A stretch of DNA of 64,000 nt from Microbotryomycetes sp. JL201 (taxonomy: Eukaryota; Basidiomycota; Microbotryomycetes), in NCBI GenBank assembly GCA_033819885.1, contig JAQYUZ010000019.1, positions 186,001-250,000 of the forward strand. Direction: 5' to 3'. Below the pieces are notes generated by a model. It had not been told where the DNA came from. It worked only from the letters and a program-made list of their open reading frames with translations, and made no database searches. The translations under genes and the position numbers were made by a program. Every line of letters starts with the position of its first letter. Positions within the stretch are counted from its first letter, which is position 1. Below are positions 11,694 to 23,257 of the stretch, one piece after another.

Positions 11694-13591
11694 AGCCCTT
11701 ACATGTGACTGCTTTGCTGTTGCCGCGCTCGGGCCTCTTGCGAGCGCGTTGGCGCTGCCGTCGAGGCCATCATTGCCCGCCTAGCAGATCAAGAAAGGTC
11801 TCGAGTGACCTCTTTGAGAGCGGTTCTATCTTCGCCGCAAGTTCAGATGTCGTTAGAGTGCGTGTGCGTACTTGGAACCAGTACGAGCTTCGAGAACAAA
11901 GGGCGCGTTGTTGCTCGTCAGGGCGGCAGCCCAGGTCGTGGCCAATGCGAGGTGATCGAAAGAGTGACGGCTGAGGGAACGCAACGCCGTCGCGATACGC
12001 AGCGGCGTGTGCCCGTGCCACACGGCGGACGGAGGGTGCGGCTCGAGGTGGCAGGCTACTGGCGCCGGCGCGAGCTCAAACAGGCGGCGGTGCCAGCTGT
12101 ACAGCACGCAAAGCAGGTACATTAGCAATCTTGATCAATGTGACCGTGCATCGCACTCCTGATCGGGCCCAATCGTTGCTCTTGGCTAGTGCACGCTTGT
12201 ACCACCGGGCAGACGGACCGTGCGTCCACGCGCGAGAAACGCTGTCTCGAGTGCAAGCATGCGCAGTCAAGGTCGCAAGCTCACCAAGATGCTGTGCAGA
12301 GCCGGTTCCGTTGATCGGTATCCGTCGCGATGCGGTGAGTCTGCGTGTGCCGAGTCCCAAAGTTGCGTTGCGCGGATCAGCGGCTGCGCGCACGGGCCGC
12401 TAGCTAATCCAAGAAAAAGAGCAAGTGGACCCTCGGACGCGCCCAGTCTGCCTGGTTCCCCAAGTGTTGTTTGATGTTTTTTTTCGCTCACGAGCGGACG
12501 AGAGGAAACCCAAGACACTCGCTCGGGAGAGTCGCCGACGGAAAAAAAGTGCGGGGTAATGGCATGTCCAGAAGGCTCGCATTGCAAGGTCGCGATGAAC
12601 GAGATTGACCGTAGCTACTAATAGAAGTCAAATAATGCTTCTACTCTGTGCGAAACTGGCAAACAGTATGTACCATGCAATCAAGGTTCTTGAGCGTTTC
12701 AGTGTATCTTTGCCATCCGCGTCGAGCCCTCTAGCCGCTGCCACTGTCAAAGCTGGATAGAAGCTTGTTTGATTTGTTCGGCAGACGATTCCCTTGACCC
12801 TGTCGCGGAGTCTCGCGCGTCGCTGATCTCGTTTCTAGATGATTCGTTGCGACAGGCCTGGGCCTACTCCCGAACCTTAAAAAAATCGTGGCACGAGTGG
12901 ATTTAAGCCGCTCCAATGACCCAAATGTCCGGCATTGACATCATTCCACACAGAAGACGTCTGTACGTAATGGTGCAGTAGGGAGGTTGTTTGCTGCCTC
13001 GGCGCCAACGCTAGCCGCAACGGCAAAAGACCGCTTTTCCGCTTGGTAGCATGTCAACATCTCTGGGCAGTTGTGACGAACGCACCTCCTGTGAAGCTTT
13101 TGTTGTTGAGGAATGGAAACTCGAAAGTACAGTGCTGGCTAGATCTAGACTTGCTTCCGCACTCGCCGCCTTTGACCTCGGTTCTTCGGCGTAGATCCGT
13201 GTACAAAATGCACAAACCAAGGACTCGTCACACGTCTCAACTTTGGGAAGCTTTTTTTGGGCTTGCGTCAGTCGGTGGTCTAAAACCAAGCACGTAGTCA
13301 CAAGTCTGCTGTATACGGTCTAGTACCGACAAAAGTATGCAACAGCAGCAGCAGCGGCAGCAGCTTCCCGTACCGCTCGACTTTATTTCGATCGCTCTAC
13401 TTTCACAAGGTCTTTGGGCAGGTTTTGGCAAACTGAAATGAGACAGGGTGGCGGCGGCCCCGGCGCGAACGGACATCGCCGCCTCCGCCTGGAGCTTGCT
13501 TCTCTATTGCCTTGACCCCCGACATTGACGCGAGCTACCAAGTCCGGCCCTTCGTTTCGTCGTTTTCTGTCCAAGTCCACCTGACTGTATT
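11694..13591. other. Long divergent intergenic region between the RGS gene and IML2
   Basis: Almost 1.9 kb, long for this compact locus, between two divergent genes, so it must contain both promoters. It holds a short CAG-repeat patch at about 13341-13363 and a T-run near 12475. Scattered short open frames on both strands lack domain similarity and consistent splice extension. It could carry upstream regulatory elements, a long UTR with introns, or an unrecognised noncoding gene. Confidence 0.45.
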
Positions 13592-16500
13592 ATGGGTCTG
13601 TTCGGTCGACGGTCGAGTAGCGTCTCGTCGGCCTCGTCCGTCAACTCGAACCCGTCAGAGACGTCCTCACAGACTTCTGTTTCGCTCCTATCACGGTGCG
13701 TCATTCATGTTTGGCTTGTACACTGTCACGTGAGCAGCAGCATGCGTCTTGTATGCTGTTGGTCTCGCTCGTTCGGGCTTGTGACCCCGGCGTCTGGATC
13801 CGTGCGCAGCTCGCCGGCCGCCTCGCGACGCAACGAGAGCCGCTGCACGTTCGTCGACCGCACAAACTGACTCGCATCGTTGCAGTGGCTCATCCAAGAG
13901 CGCCAAGGGCGCAGTCAAGTCCCCGAAAGACTTGCCGTTCAACCTGAACACGACCGCCTCGCCAAACTCGAGGCTCTTGTCATTGCCGACGAGTCCCGTC
14001 GATGGCGCAGTATCGCCACAAGGTAGAACACCCCTCGTCAGATCTCGGAGCGCGAACTCTGCTACCGGAAGCTCGCTCGGCGGAGGATCCAAGAGCGGTT
14101 CTGCCAAGGGCAGCCAAAAGGACGACGAAAGCGAGTCGGAGGAAGAGTCTTCGGAAGCAGAAGACGTTTCATCAGAGGACGAACAAGAAGAACAACCTGC
14201 ACGCTCAAAGGAGGGCCCAACAAAGGCAAAGGCCGAAGACAACAGCAATGGATCTGCCAAAAGCTCCACAGCCGCGGGCGCTGCTGCTGGTGGCGGTTTG
14301 TTAGCCGGCATACTCGGCAGCTCTACAAAACGCACCGAGTCGCCACCCCAAGAAAAGGGTTCGTCTGACCACTCGTCCATCGAGGAAGAGGAAGACTTGT
14401 CCGAAGAGGAAGAGTCCGAATCCGAGGAGGATGACGAATATGCCGAGCACGACCACGACCGCGCGGCCTTGAACGATGGAGTTGAGAAGGGCAAGAAGCG
14501 CAGAACGTCGCGCGCAGCCCAGATTGCGATTGACAAGATGAACGAAGACGTCAACTTGCGTTCGAAAAAGGGCAAACCCTTGGCCAATTTGACGGCTGCT
14601 GACGTTGCTTTGACGGACGACGACTTGGCTGAAGACATCAGTGTTAGTAAAATTGTATCTACAGTCGAGACGTCATCCAACGCTGACGGTTTCCCGCATC
14701 ACAGGTCGTCTGGAAAGCGATGCACTTGTTTTTGTCGAGCAGAATGATCGAGGCTGAAGATATCTGTCTTGCGGCGTGCGACCATCGTCTGTACTACTCC
14801 GTCGGATACGCTTTGATCCAATCGATCAAGAGTCTCGCCACGTTCGAGCCGGAAGATCTCGAGGCAGCAATTCAATGCTGCCGAGACTCGATTCTGATTG
14901 CAAACTTGTTGCGCAAAAAGGATCACGGCCTGCTTGAAAACGTCGGACGGCTGGCCAAAGGATCCACCTCGGTCAACAGCATCAGGTCAATGACACGCGT
15001 TCAGCGACATGCCGAGCTCGTGTTCTCCGAATGCACGCTTCTGAAAGCTGTACTTGGCATCATTTATTCGGGCGACTTTGTTGCGTGTAAGTATAGAATT
15101 CTGGCTCTCAAACGCGAATCGCTGATTCATTCTCTTACAGTCCTCAAGGAGGCTATCAACATGCGCAACGCGTATGCCATCTATCGCACGCTAGCCGCTT
15201 ACGTTGACGTGGTCGATAAAGAGTACGGTGGCGAAGATCCGGCTATTGACAATGATTTCCGTTCGGGCGTGTTCCTTGGCAACGGCATGATCTCGCTCAT
15301 CCTCTCGCTGCTGCCGTCTGCTGTTCTCAAAATCATGACGGTGTTTGGTTTCACTGGTGACCGAGAGTATGCCCTTCAAACACTTATGCGCGCTGGCCTA
15401 TGGAAGCCTCGCAACCCCGATCCTGGCATGGACCCAGAGAAGGAGGGCATTCGACGACCGAGTGAGAACCACATGTATACAACTCCGCAGCCGCAGCTGA
15501 CTGAACAATCCGATACAGTCTGCGATATGACTTTGCTCATGCATCACCTTGTCATTGCCAACTATTTGCCGTGAGTGGCTGTTTGAACGAAGGTCAAGAA
15601 TCAAGCTAAACTTGTCGCGTACAGTGTTGACGGCGTCGATGTTCCGACAGCCGCACACATCCTCAAGTACCATCTTGATCGCTATCCCAACGGCATCTTT
15701 TTCTTGTACTTTGCAGGTCGTCTTCACTCGACCGAGACTCAACTTGAGAAAGCGACAAAGTCGTTTCATGCCGCCATTGCTGCTCAGCGAGAATACATCC
15801 AGCTCGGTCATATCTGCTATTGGGATTTAGGCCTCGTCTCTCTGGCAATGGGAGACTATGTCAAAGGTTTCGAGTGTTTCAACGTTCTCGATAAGGTCAG
15901 GGTCTATCCTTGCTGTTCTCACCCCTTCTAGTGCTGACAATTTGGTGCGCGATACAGGAGTCCAATTGGTCGAAAGCAATCTATGCATACGCGAAGGCAA
16001 CGTCCATTTACGAGGAAGGCGAGGACTTGCGAGAGGCCGCGCGCATCATGTCTGGCGTGCCCGACCTTATGCAACGCATCGCTGGCAAGAGTATCCCCCT
16101 CGAGGTGAGAACGACGTTTCACGTCGTCCTTCGATGCACATGCTGAATTTACAACATTCGTAGAAATTCGTGGCGCGCCGCGCTCGCAAATTCGTCGCCC
16201 AGAACAATCGTCTGACATTGCCAGGCATCGAGCTCGCTTACGTTCTTAATTGTCTTGGTCTTTCACCTCGCTTCACTCTCTTTGATGTCCACCTCGACCA
16301 AGTCTCTACTGTGCTCGCCGAGCTTCATGCAGTCAAAGATCCTCGTTCGTATGGAACAGGTCGAGGCGACGAATTCTGGGACGATTATTGTTTGGCACAC
16401 CTGCTGAGAGGCATCATTTTACACTTCATGAGTCATCCTCAACCTCACGTCGTGCCTCGACCGGCAAAATGCCAGATTCCAGTCAAGGAAGCCGAGGAGC

Positions 16501-16968
16501 AAGCTTTGATCTCGTTCAAGTCAGTGCGGTTGATTTCTCCTCAATGACAATGCGCTGAGCGTGAAATACTCACAGCAACGTCCTCAAGCATGGTCGGGAC
16601 ATTTCTCACGATCACCACCTCGTCTGGTTCTGTCGTGAGTGTCGCACTTGCAGGAGAATCGTTTCGAGCCGTCCAGATTTTGACTCTCCTTTGTGATTCA
16701 CGCACAGACTATGAGCTCGGTCGTTTATACGCTTCAATGAAAGATTACAAGAAAGCGAGGTATCACTTTGAGCTCGTCATGTCTGGCAAAGGCATGGAAC
16801 TGTCTCCGAAGAAAACAAAGGGCAAGGTTTCTCTACAGGTGAGCTCGCTCGCGACCGATATCTTCACCTTTTCATTGGCCGAAAAGATCTAACGTGAGCG
16901 TCGTCGCGTGGCAGAACATGTGCTTGTTGAGGAGCAACTTGGGAATGGCTACTTTGCCAAAGCAATGA
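13592..16968 (+). CDS. IML2: IML2/TTC39-family mitochondrial outer-membrane protein
   Basis: Eleven exons: 13592..13695, 13886..14642, 14705..15086, 15141..15461, 15519..15570, 15625..15895, 15958..16104, 16164..16519, 16576..16634, 16708..16838 and 16915..16968; 877 residues. In yeast, Iml2 is a mitochondrial outer-membrane protein linked to inclusion-body and lipid-droplet clearance. The N-terminal 285 residues are low-complexity and acidic (Ser/Glu runs). The family core begins at VWKAMHLFLSSRMIEAEDIC, continues through RHAELVFSECTLLKAVLGI, and contains TPR-like helices (YFAGRLHSTETQLEKATKSF; HICYWDLGLVSLAMGDY). The end reads YELGRLYASMKDYKKARYHF. Nine introns are 54-73 nt and the first is 190 nt; all keep frame. 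A 15-T tract (17051-17065) follows the gene. Confidence 0.88.
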
Positions 16969-17050
16969 TTGTGCCGACAGCCAAGCAGTCGAAAGGGATT
17001 TCTCTCACGCGTGTACAATTCTATCACATATGAGTATCTGAAATGATATG

Positions 17051-17065
17051 TTTTTTTTTTTTTTT
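17051..17065. repeat. Poly-T tract of 15
   Basis: A homopolymer of 15 T on the plus strand between the convergent 3' ends of IML2 and the UTP8-like gene. Probably plain low-complexity UTR sequence. Confidence 0.8.
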
Positions 17066-17141
17066 ACCGTTTTCTCTCTGGCAAAGTCTCGGACAATGCA
17101 AATTGCAAAAAACCTAGCATACAGGCGATACACGAGAACGA

Positions 17142-20100
17142 CTAGAGGTAAAATGTCTCGACGGAATATTCTGGCACGTCGAAATGTTTTTCTTGAGCTC
17201 TGATACGAGATTGCATAGACTTGTTCAAGGCTCCGGTTGACGTTGACGTTCCTCTATCCAACAATGCAGACAACGTCGACGTTGAAGATGAACCCAACAG
17301 CAATGAAGGGTTGGTTCCCATACGCAAGTATTTGGCCCTGATGGACAAGGCAGTCTGTTGAGCTTGTTGTTGACGTATACTCTCGATCGAATTGGATAGT
17401 TTTGAACGACCTGATTTCAAGGTCGAAGAAACGTTCTTCTTGTTCGATGTCAAGTAAGGTGACAGCTTTTTGATGGTACTTTCATCGCGTTGTTGGTCTC
17501 TGGCGCGGGAGTAGATGGATAATGCGCCGAGGAGAGAGCCCAGATCTTGGATCATGTTGACGTGCGCTTGCACGTGTTTGAACAAGCTTCGCAAGAGCTC
17601 GTGCGATTGTCGCTGAAGGAGCAAATTGATAAAGTGCGCGTCTAAAATGGCCTCAATCAATGGCAAGATCTGCGCAATCGAATTTTTCAGCCCAAGAGTA
17701 AATGGTCATCGAGTGCCGCTGGTATCTACCTTGTCGAGCGTCGGGACGGAAGTTGGTCTACTGGCGGCAAACGGGTCGACCGGCAATCTCTTGGCTTTTG
17801 TCGCTTTGCGGCTCTCGTCCTCGTCAACATCTTCATACAAATTTGAGCCGCGTTTGAGCAAGGCAGCCAACCAGTCGTCCAAAATGGCCAAAATCGGCAC
17901 GCTCTCCGCACCGGTCAACTGCCTGGCAATCTCGGTCCTCAACACTGATGGCGTCGAAGGTGATTCAACAAAAGCCGACAAAAATTCACCCAGGGGCGGA
18001 CAAGGTTGTGGTAGACTGGCGACACTTTGTGGATCAATCACAGCGGTCGCCACGAGCTTGAGTGCAGCCACGGTTGCTGACTCTGCAATGTCCGGCATTG
18101 TTCGCAGAGCTTTTTCGACGTTGATCCAATCACCCGCCTCGACGAGTGCACGTGTAACACCACCAGGAACTTGCGAATCGCCGGCAAGGTGTGTGTCAAG
18201 CAAGTAAGAGACTATACTGACAGGATGCCTCCGAACAGCGAACGGCGTCCCGCTGCCTGCAACGGTCACAGCCGTCGAGATTGATTCGGCTGCCGGCAGA
18301 CACATATGTAAAACAGCCGTCACGAACGTCTGAGGTAGGTCAGGCTGCACCCAGACAGGATGTTAGTACAAAAGGAGTATTCAGTCTATCGTTCTCCTCA
18401 CCTGCTGCATCTTTGCGGCGCTGACAGCCTTGTTGAAACTCAAATCTCTCGTGACCTTGCCCATTTCTGTTTCCAAGGCCTTTCTCTCGTCATAGTACTG
18501 GTATCTGTACACGTCGCTGACGCCCTTGATCCTTCTGCCAGTAACCTCTTTCCAACTGAACTCTTGCTTCTTGTCGCTCGCCTCTGCCTCCTTCTCCTGG
18601 ACCAACTCTTCGATTCGTCTTTTCGCCGCCGCATACTTTTTCGAATCCACTTTTGATTCGTCTTTGTCTTTGAGAGCCTTGAGTCGTCGTTCCTTTTCTT
18701 TTTCCGTCGCCGCTCTCAACTTTGACAAATTGTACTCGTCCAACCTCGCCTTTTCAGATTGAATAAACTTGTCAAACGCCACTTCAGCAGCTTGGACATC
18801 GACATCCCCTTCCTGAAGATCAGGGCTCAGGATCGCTTCAAGTTGTCGAAGGACGGCAGCTCGTGCTGTTTCGCTGGTTTGCAAGAACGCGAGCTTGGCT
18901 GCGCTCGTTCGAGGATGCCGAGCAGGCTCAGTGTCGGCGGCGGCTTGCTGCCCATTTGGCAGGGTGTTGGCGACGAAGCGGCTCGTCAAGGATTGTTTGC
19001 CGACAATGGCGGCCAAGACGGACTGAGATGGCAAGGCAGAGAGGGGCAGTCCAAACACTGCGAGTCGACCCGGCGAAGAAATTGATGCTTCTCGGGGCAT
19101 CAATGACACAGTAGCCAGAGACGACGTTGGCAGGGCGAGGGCAAGCTCCACTTGGCGATTCGGAGCCACAGCGTTCGGAACGGCAATCGTCGATGAAGTC
19201 AACACTGCGCCGAGCCTGACGTCCCAGATAACGATCTGCACGCTTGGCGCTTCGTCGACAGCTCTAGTAGACGGTGGTCTGATCGCGCCAAGGCAAACGA
19301 ATGACGAGTGAAGGGCGAGCAGTTTTGATGTTGGCAAGTCGATGCTTGAAGGCGAGAGCGCGACATCCTTGACCAGCGACAGGCTCACAGCCGTTTCGAG
19401 CGGCGTCGAGAAGACATCTGTCCACGTCAAAGGCCAGTTCGTACTGCGGATCTCGAGGCGAAACGATGAGAGCTGTCCGGCAGCGTCTGCAAAAAGGGTG
19501 CATCGTCAACAAAGTCCTGGAACACGTTATTGGAGCCATGCAACGCTTACTGATTGATGTGACGAAACCAGCATCGCTCAAAACAACCTCGTTCCCTGTC
19601 AATTCGACTTTTCCGAGACTTGCTAGACGAGGCTGTGCCTCAATCTCGTCCTCGACCTGCACTTCTGGGTCGAGTACAAGCACTTCGATTTCGTGGATGG
19701 CCTGCTTGAGTACCGCACCCTCTGCAGTCGCTTGGTCGATGACACTGGTTGACGATGGCCGTTTTGCCTTTTTGAACGTCCTTTTGCCAGCTTGAGACAC
19801 GGAACCAGATGCAGCGATCGCGTCCGATGGCCCGACATGGAATTTCCGAATGACAAAAACAAGGTGAGCGCCTTTGCGGTGTGGCAGCAAGGCTTGAAGG
19901 CCTTGTGGCAAGACTGAAGGCTTTGTCGCCGACAATGGAAACGCGAGCAGGCGCTGTTCGATCGGTGCAGCCGGGACTGTCGATGTGTTAGAAGAAGAAG
20001 CAACGATCGACATGGACTCTGCCGTGGCGAGAGCAATCGATCCTGACGCTGTCAGCAGCAGCAGATGGTTGGGCAGCGTGCGAGGTGCGAGCAGGCCGGC

Positions 20101-20776
20101 GATGCGTGACGACACCTGAATGGGGACGCCCTGTCAGCTCAAAGATGATATATTCTGATGCAAACTGACAGGATATATCGTCTTGCTTGGGTCTGCTTCT
20201 GTGCTGCCGTCCTTGCGCTCGTCTTCGGTCCACTGCCAGATCTGGCCTTTTTCGTCGTCGTCTGGTGCCTGTACGGCGACCCATGTGGACCTGATGCCTT
20301 TGGTCCTTATCGAGTCTGCCGTCGAGAGCGATGCTGTGCGACTGCACGCGCCTGTGGTTGGCCTAAACGAGGGTCCGACAGTGATGCTCGACAGTGGCGT
20401 CTGGTCTGTCGACTGTCAACGGCGTACAAATGATCAGCAAATGTTTCTCGGATCGTGAATGGGTGTGCCGCGTCGGGATGCACGCATTTCGGCGATCCAA
20501 GGTGCTCTGCGACGAAAAAGCGCGAGGACTCTGATGGCGCCGGCACCGCGACGCTCGACGGGTTCTGCCGGGGCAATCAAAAGAGCTTACATCATATACG
20601 TTGACACCCTGATTCGCACAGGTCAAGCAGACGCGCGTGTTGAGCTTTGGGTGCTCGACGTATTCGACCGTCGATAGCCATGCACTCGGCCCAGATGAGC
20701 TCGCAGGCGACGCTGCAGATGTGCTCGCGAGCGGCAAACTCGCCAGCACAAAGTCGTCGAGCTGCGTCGATGCCAT
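17142..20776 (-). CDS. UTP8/NOL11-like nucleolar protein (probable)
   Basis: Exons are 20776..20591, 20412..20170, 20115..19551, 19486..18402, 18344..17730 and 17669..17142; 1073 residues. Utp8/NOL11 belong to the t-UTP part of the small-subunit processome. The first half reads as a beta-propeller-like series of strands (GVNVYD, TWVAVQAPDDDEKGQIWQW, NHLLLLTASGSIALA). The second half is helical, with a highly charged stretch (KDKDESKVDSKKYAAAKRR) and the C-terminal block ILPLIEAILDAHFINLLL..SHELLRSLFKHVQ, ending EYSVETFYL, which resembles the NOL11 end as I remember it. The 178-nt first intron contains an 81-nt open segment with its own splice-like borders (see findings). The family call is inference; the gene model is solid. 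Confidence 0.6.
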
Positions 20777-21003
20777 GGCCGCCAGAGCAACGAATCGCGT
20801 CTGGGTTCAAAAAAACCCGCACGGCGATCACGACTTGTCAAAATAAGTACAAGGGCGAACATGTCCGAAACGTGGTTACAAATGATGATCCATGTGCGAC
20901 AGGCAATGACTAGAGCCTCGGTGTTTTTGAATTATTGCAAACCGCCTCGTGCGCTCGGGCCTCCACCCGTTTTGCTCTTAAGCTTGTAACGGACAGGCCC
21001 ACG
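20777..21003. promoter_or_regulatory. Bidirectional promoter region, UTP8-like gene and lipase
   Basis: Only 227 bases separate the two divergent start codons, so both promoters must lie here or overlap. No TATA box or known factor site stands out. Confidence 0.5.
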
Positions 21004-23129
21004 ATGGCTGGTGCAGCAGCGTACCCTGTCCATTTGCTTGTCGTCTGCCATGGGTCAGTCTTGACTCTGGTCGATGGCTTGATGCTGTCGGCGCCGCGAG
21101 TCTCGAGCGCTGACGACAGACCTCGGCACCATTTCGCGCGGCTCGTGCAATCACTCAAACAGGCTGTGGGGCAGTCGATCGCACATTGGATACATCTGCA
21201 AGACGGCAAGCCAGTTTGCTGATGACGGCAAGATGCAACCGTGGCGATCGTCTCAGGACGACAAGCCGTTGCCGCACAAGCTCGTTGTCCTGCCTGCAAA
21301 AGTGAGCACCCGCGCGCGCGGGTCAAACGCGCCATCTAACGGCTGAACAGCCCCCAGGCTGACACTCGAATCGGCTCATCAGCTCAACGAGTGGACAAAC
21401 ACGTATGACGGCATCGACGTCTGTGCCGAGCGCGTCGTCAACGAGATTGATCAGGAGATCGAGCTGATTAAACAGCAAGGAGGCGACGTCAAACGCTTTT
21501 CGATTGTCGGGTACTCGTTGGGTGGCCTCGTCGCCAGATACGTCCTCGGCCTGCTCGAGTCACGTGAGCCTTCGTTCTTTAAAGATGTAACGCCAGTCAA
21601 CTTTACAACGTTTGCAAGTCCGGCAATCGGCATTCCGAGCTACAACAGCTTTTGGAGCTCGACGTTCAGGTTCCTCGGCGCGCGCCTTTTGAGCAGATCA
21701 GGCTCCCAATTGTACGAACATGACCGTTTTCTACCAACGACCGCCATGCAACACGACCACAAACAAGCACAAGCAGAAGGCACCAAGTGTGGCAAGAGCA
21801 AAGGCGCTTGGATGTCAAAATTGCCGTTCGCGTCGCGCAAACCTCAAGCAGAACCTCTGCTGGCCGTCATGGCAGACCCGCGCTACAATTTCTACAAGGC
21901 GCTCGCGGCCTTTGAGAAGATCGACGTGTATTGCAACACCGTCAACGATCGGACTGTGCCTTTTCCGACCGGCTCGATCTCAGCACATGATCCTGTACGT
22001 TAACGTTTGGTCTCGTCGTGCGGATTTTTCAGGTGCTGAATACGGTTCGTCGGACGACTATTCATTTGTGCGACGCAGTTTGCTTTGGCGCGTTCAAAAG
22101 CACAAAAGAGGGCTGAGGCGCGGGGTGACGAGCCTGATGCCGTGCTCGACCTCGCGGACGGCGGACTTGAAATGTGAGCGTACGCTGCGCTTGCGCCTAG
22201 CCGATGCAGAGTGGCTGACGAATGCGCTCTGCACTCGCATACGTAGTACATTGCAACCAGATGCGCCTATCATTTCGAGCTACAAAGAAGTGACACCGCC
22301 AGAGTTGACGCCGGAACAATCGAAAGCACGGCGGTGGCGGTTTAGACTGCCTCTGCTGCTGCGACCGACGACGTATCCGTTCTCGCGACCTGTCAGCTTA
22401 CTTGTTATTGCTTGCTTGCCTGTCGCCTTGCCTCTGTCGCTCATGTACCTCATTGGCCGGTTCGTATTGCAAGCGCGTGCGTCCCGTCAGCGTATCAAGG
22501 ACATTCGCAAAGCAACTGGCGGCGGCCGAGAAGGAATGCTCGCACGCGTTGGCGTCAAGATTGGGGAAGTGGCCGAGCAAGTCGGCGTGGACAATCCAGA
22601 GTATGCCGCCGGACTCGATGACGGCAGCGGAAGTGGCGCATCAGCTCAGAGTTCTAATGCCAATGATATCCAAGTATTGAACGGCGACCCTAGAACGACA
22701 GAAGATGACGAGGACTATGGGCGCCGAAAACAACATCCTGGCTTGGCAGACTTGGCCAGTTACGGAGGATCTGATACGCCGCCTTTTGCGCGGTCCATCG
22801 GACCGACGACGAGCACGTCTCGACTGGCAGCCGTCGACAAGATCGATCCTGGCACTCGCGCAGCATTCTCGACATCGAGCTCGTCATCGTCTACGAATCC
22901 CAAATCAGCGGCAGTTCAACAGAATGTGGCGACCGATCCAATCTTGTCGTCTGCGCAGCTGACTATGATTCATCACCTCAACTCTATCCCTCATTTGACC
23001 AAGCATTTCGTCTACCTGCCGCATGCGCGCAATTCGCACGGAGCCATGATTGCGCGCGACCTTAGTTGGCCGCAGCACCACCAGGGCAAAAAAGTTATTG
23101 AAAGTTGGGCGGAGCATTTTCAGTTGTGA
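21004..23129 (+). CDS. DUF676 serine esterase/lipase (ROG1-like)
   Basis: Exons are 21004..21053, 21163..21301, 21383..21994, 22079..22173 and 22247..23129; 592 residues. The DUF676 alpha/beta-hydrolase core starts with LLVVCHG joined over the first intron to LWGSRSHIGYI, the oxyanion region of the family. Then come TYDGIDVCAERVVNEI and the nucleophile elbow GYSLGG (Ser near residue 106), followed by PVNFTTFASP and SAHDP-FA. Splicing was chosen so that DPFA and APIISSYKEV, both typical of ROG1-like lipases, read in frame. A hydrophobic segment (PVSLLVIACLPVALPLSLMY) suggests a membrane anchor, and a Ser-rich linker and charged tail follow. Likely acts on glycerolipids at a membrane; the substrate is unknown. 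Confidence 0.87.
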
Positions 23130-23257
23130 TATTTTGTATCATTTTTTAATCGTCTGATAAGTTTGTTGTCACTTGGTCATGCAGAGGGGCCTGAGCGTGT
23201 ATTGTTCGAGTGCTGCGCCTGCCGAATCGACGGTTTGACTCTTTTGATTGTCACGCC

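Noticed and set aside
20565-20590. A 26-nt intron in the UTP8-like gene
   Set aside because: A single 178-nt intron gives a smoother propeller strand (GVNVYD-STDQTPLSS). The short version is kept only as a possible cassette-exon variant.
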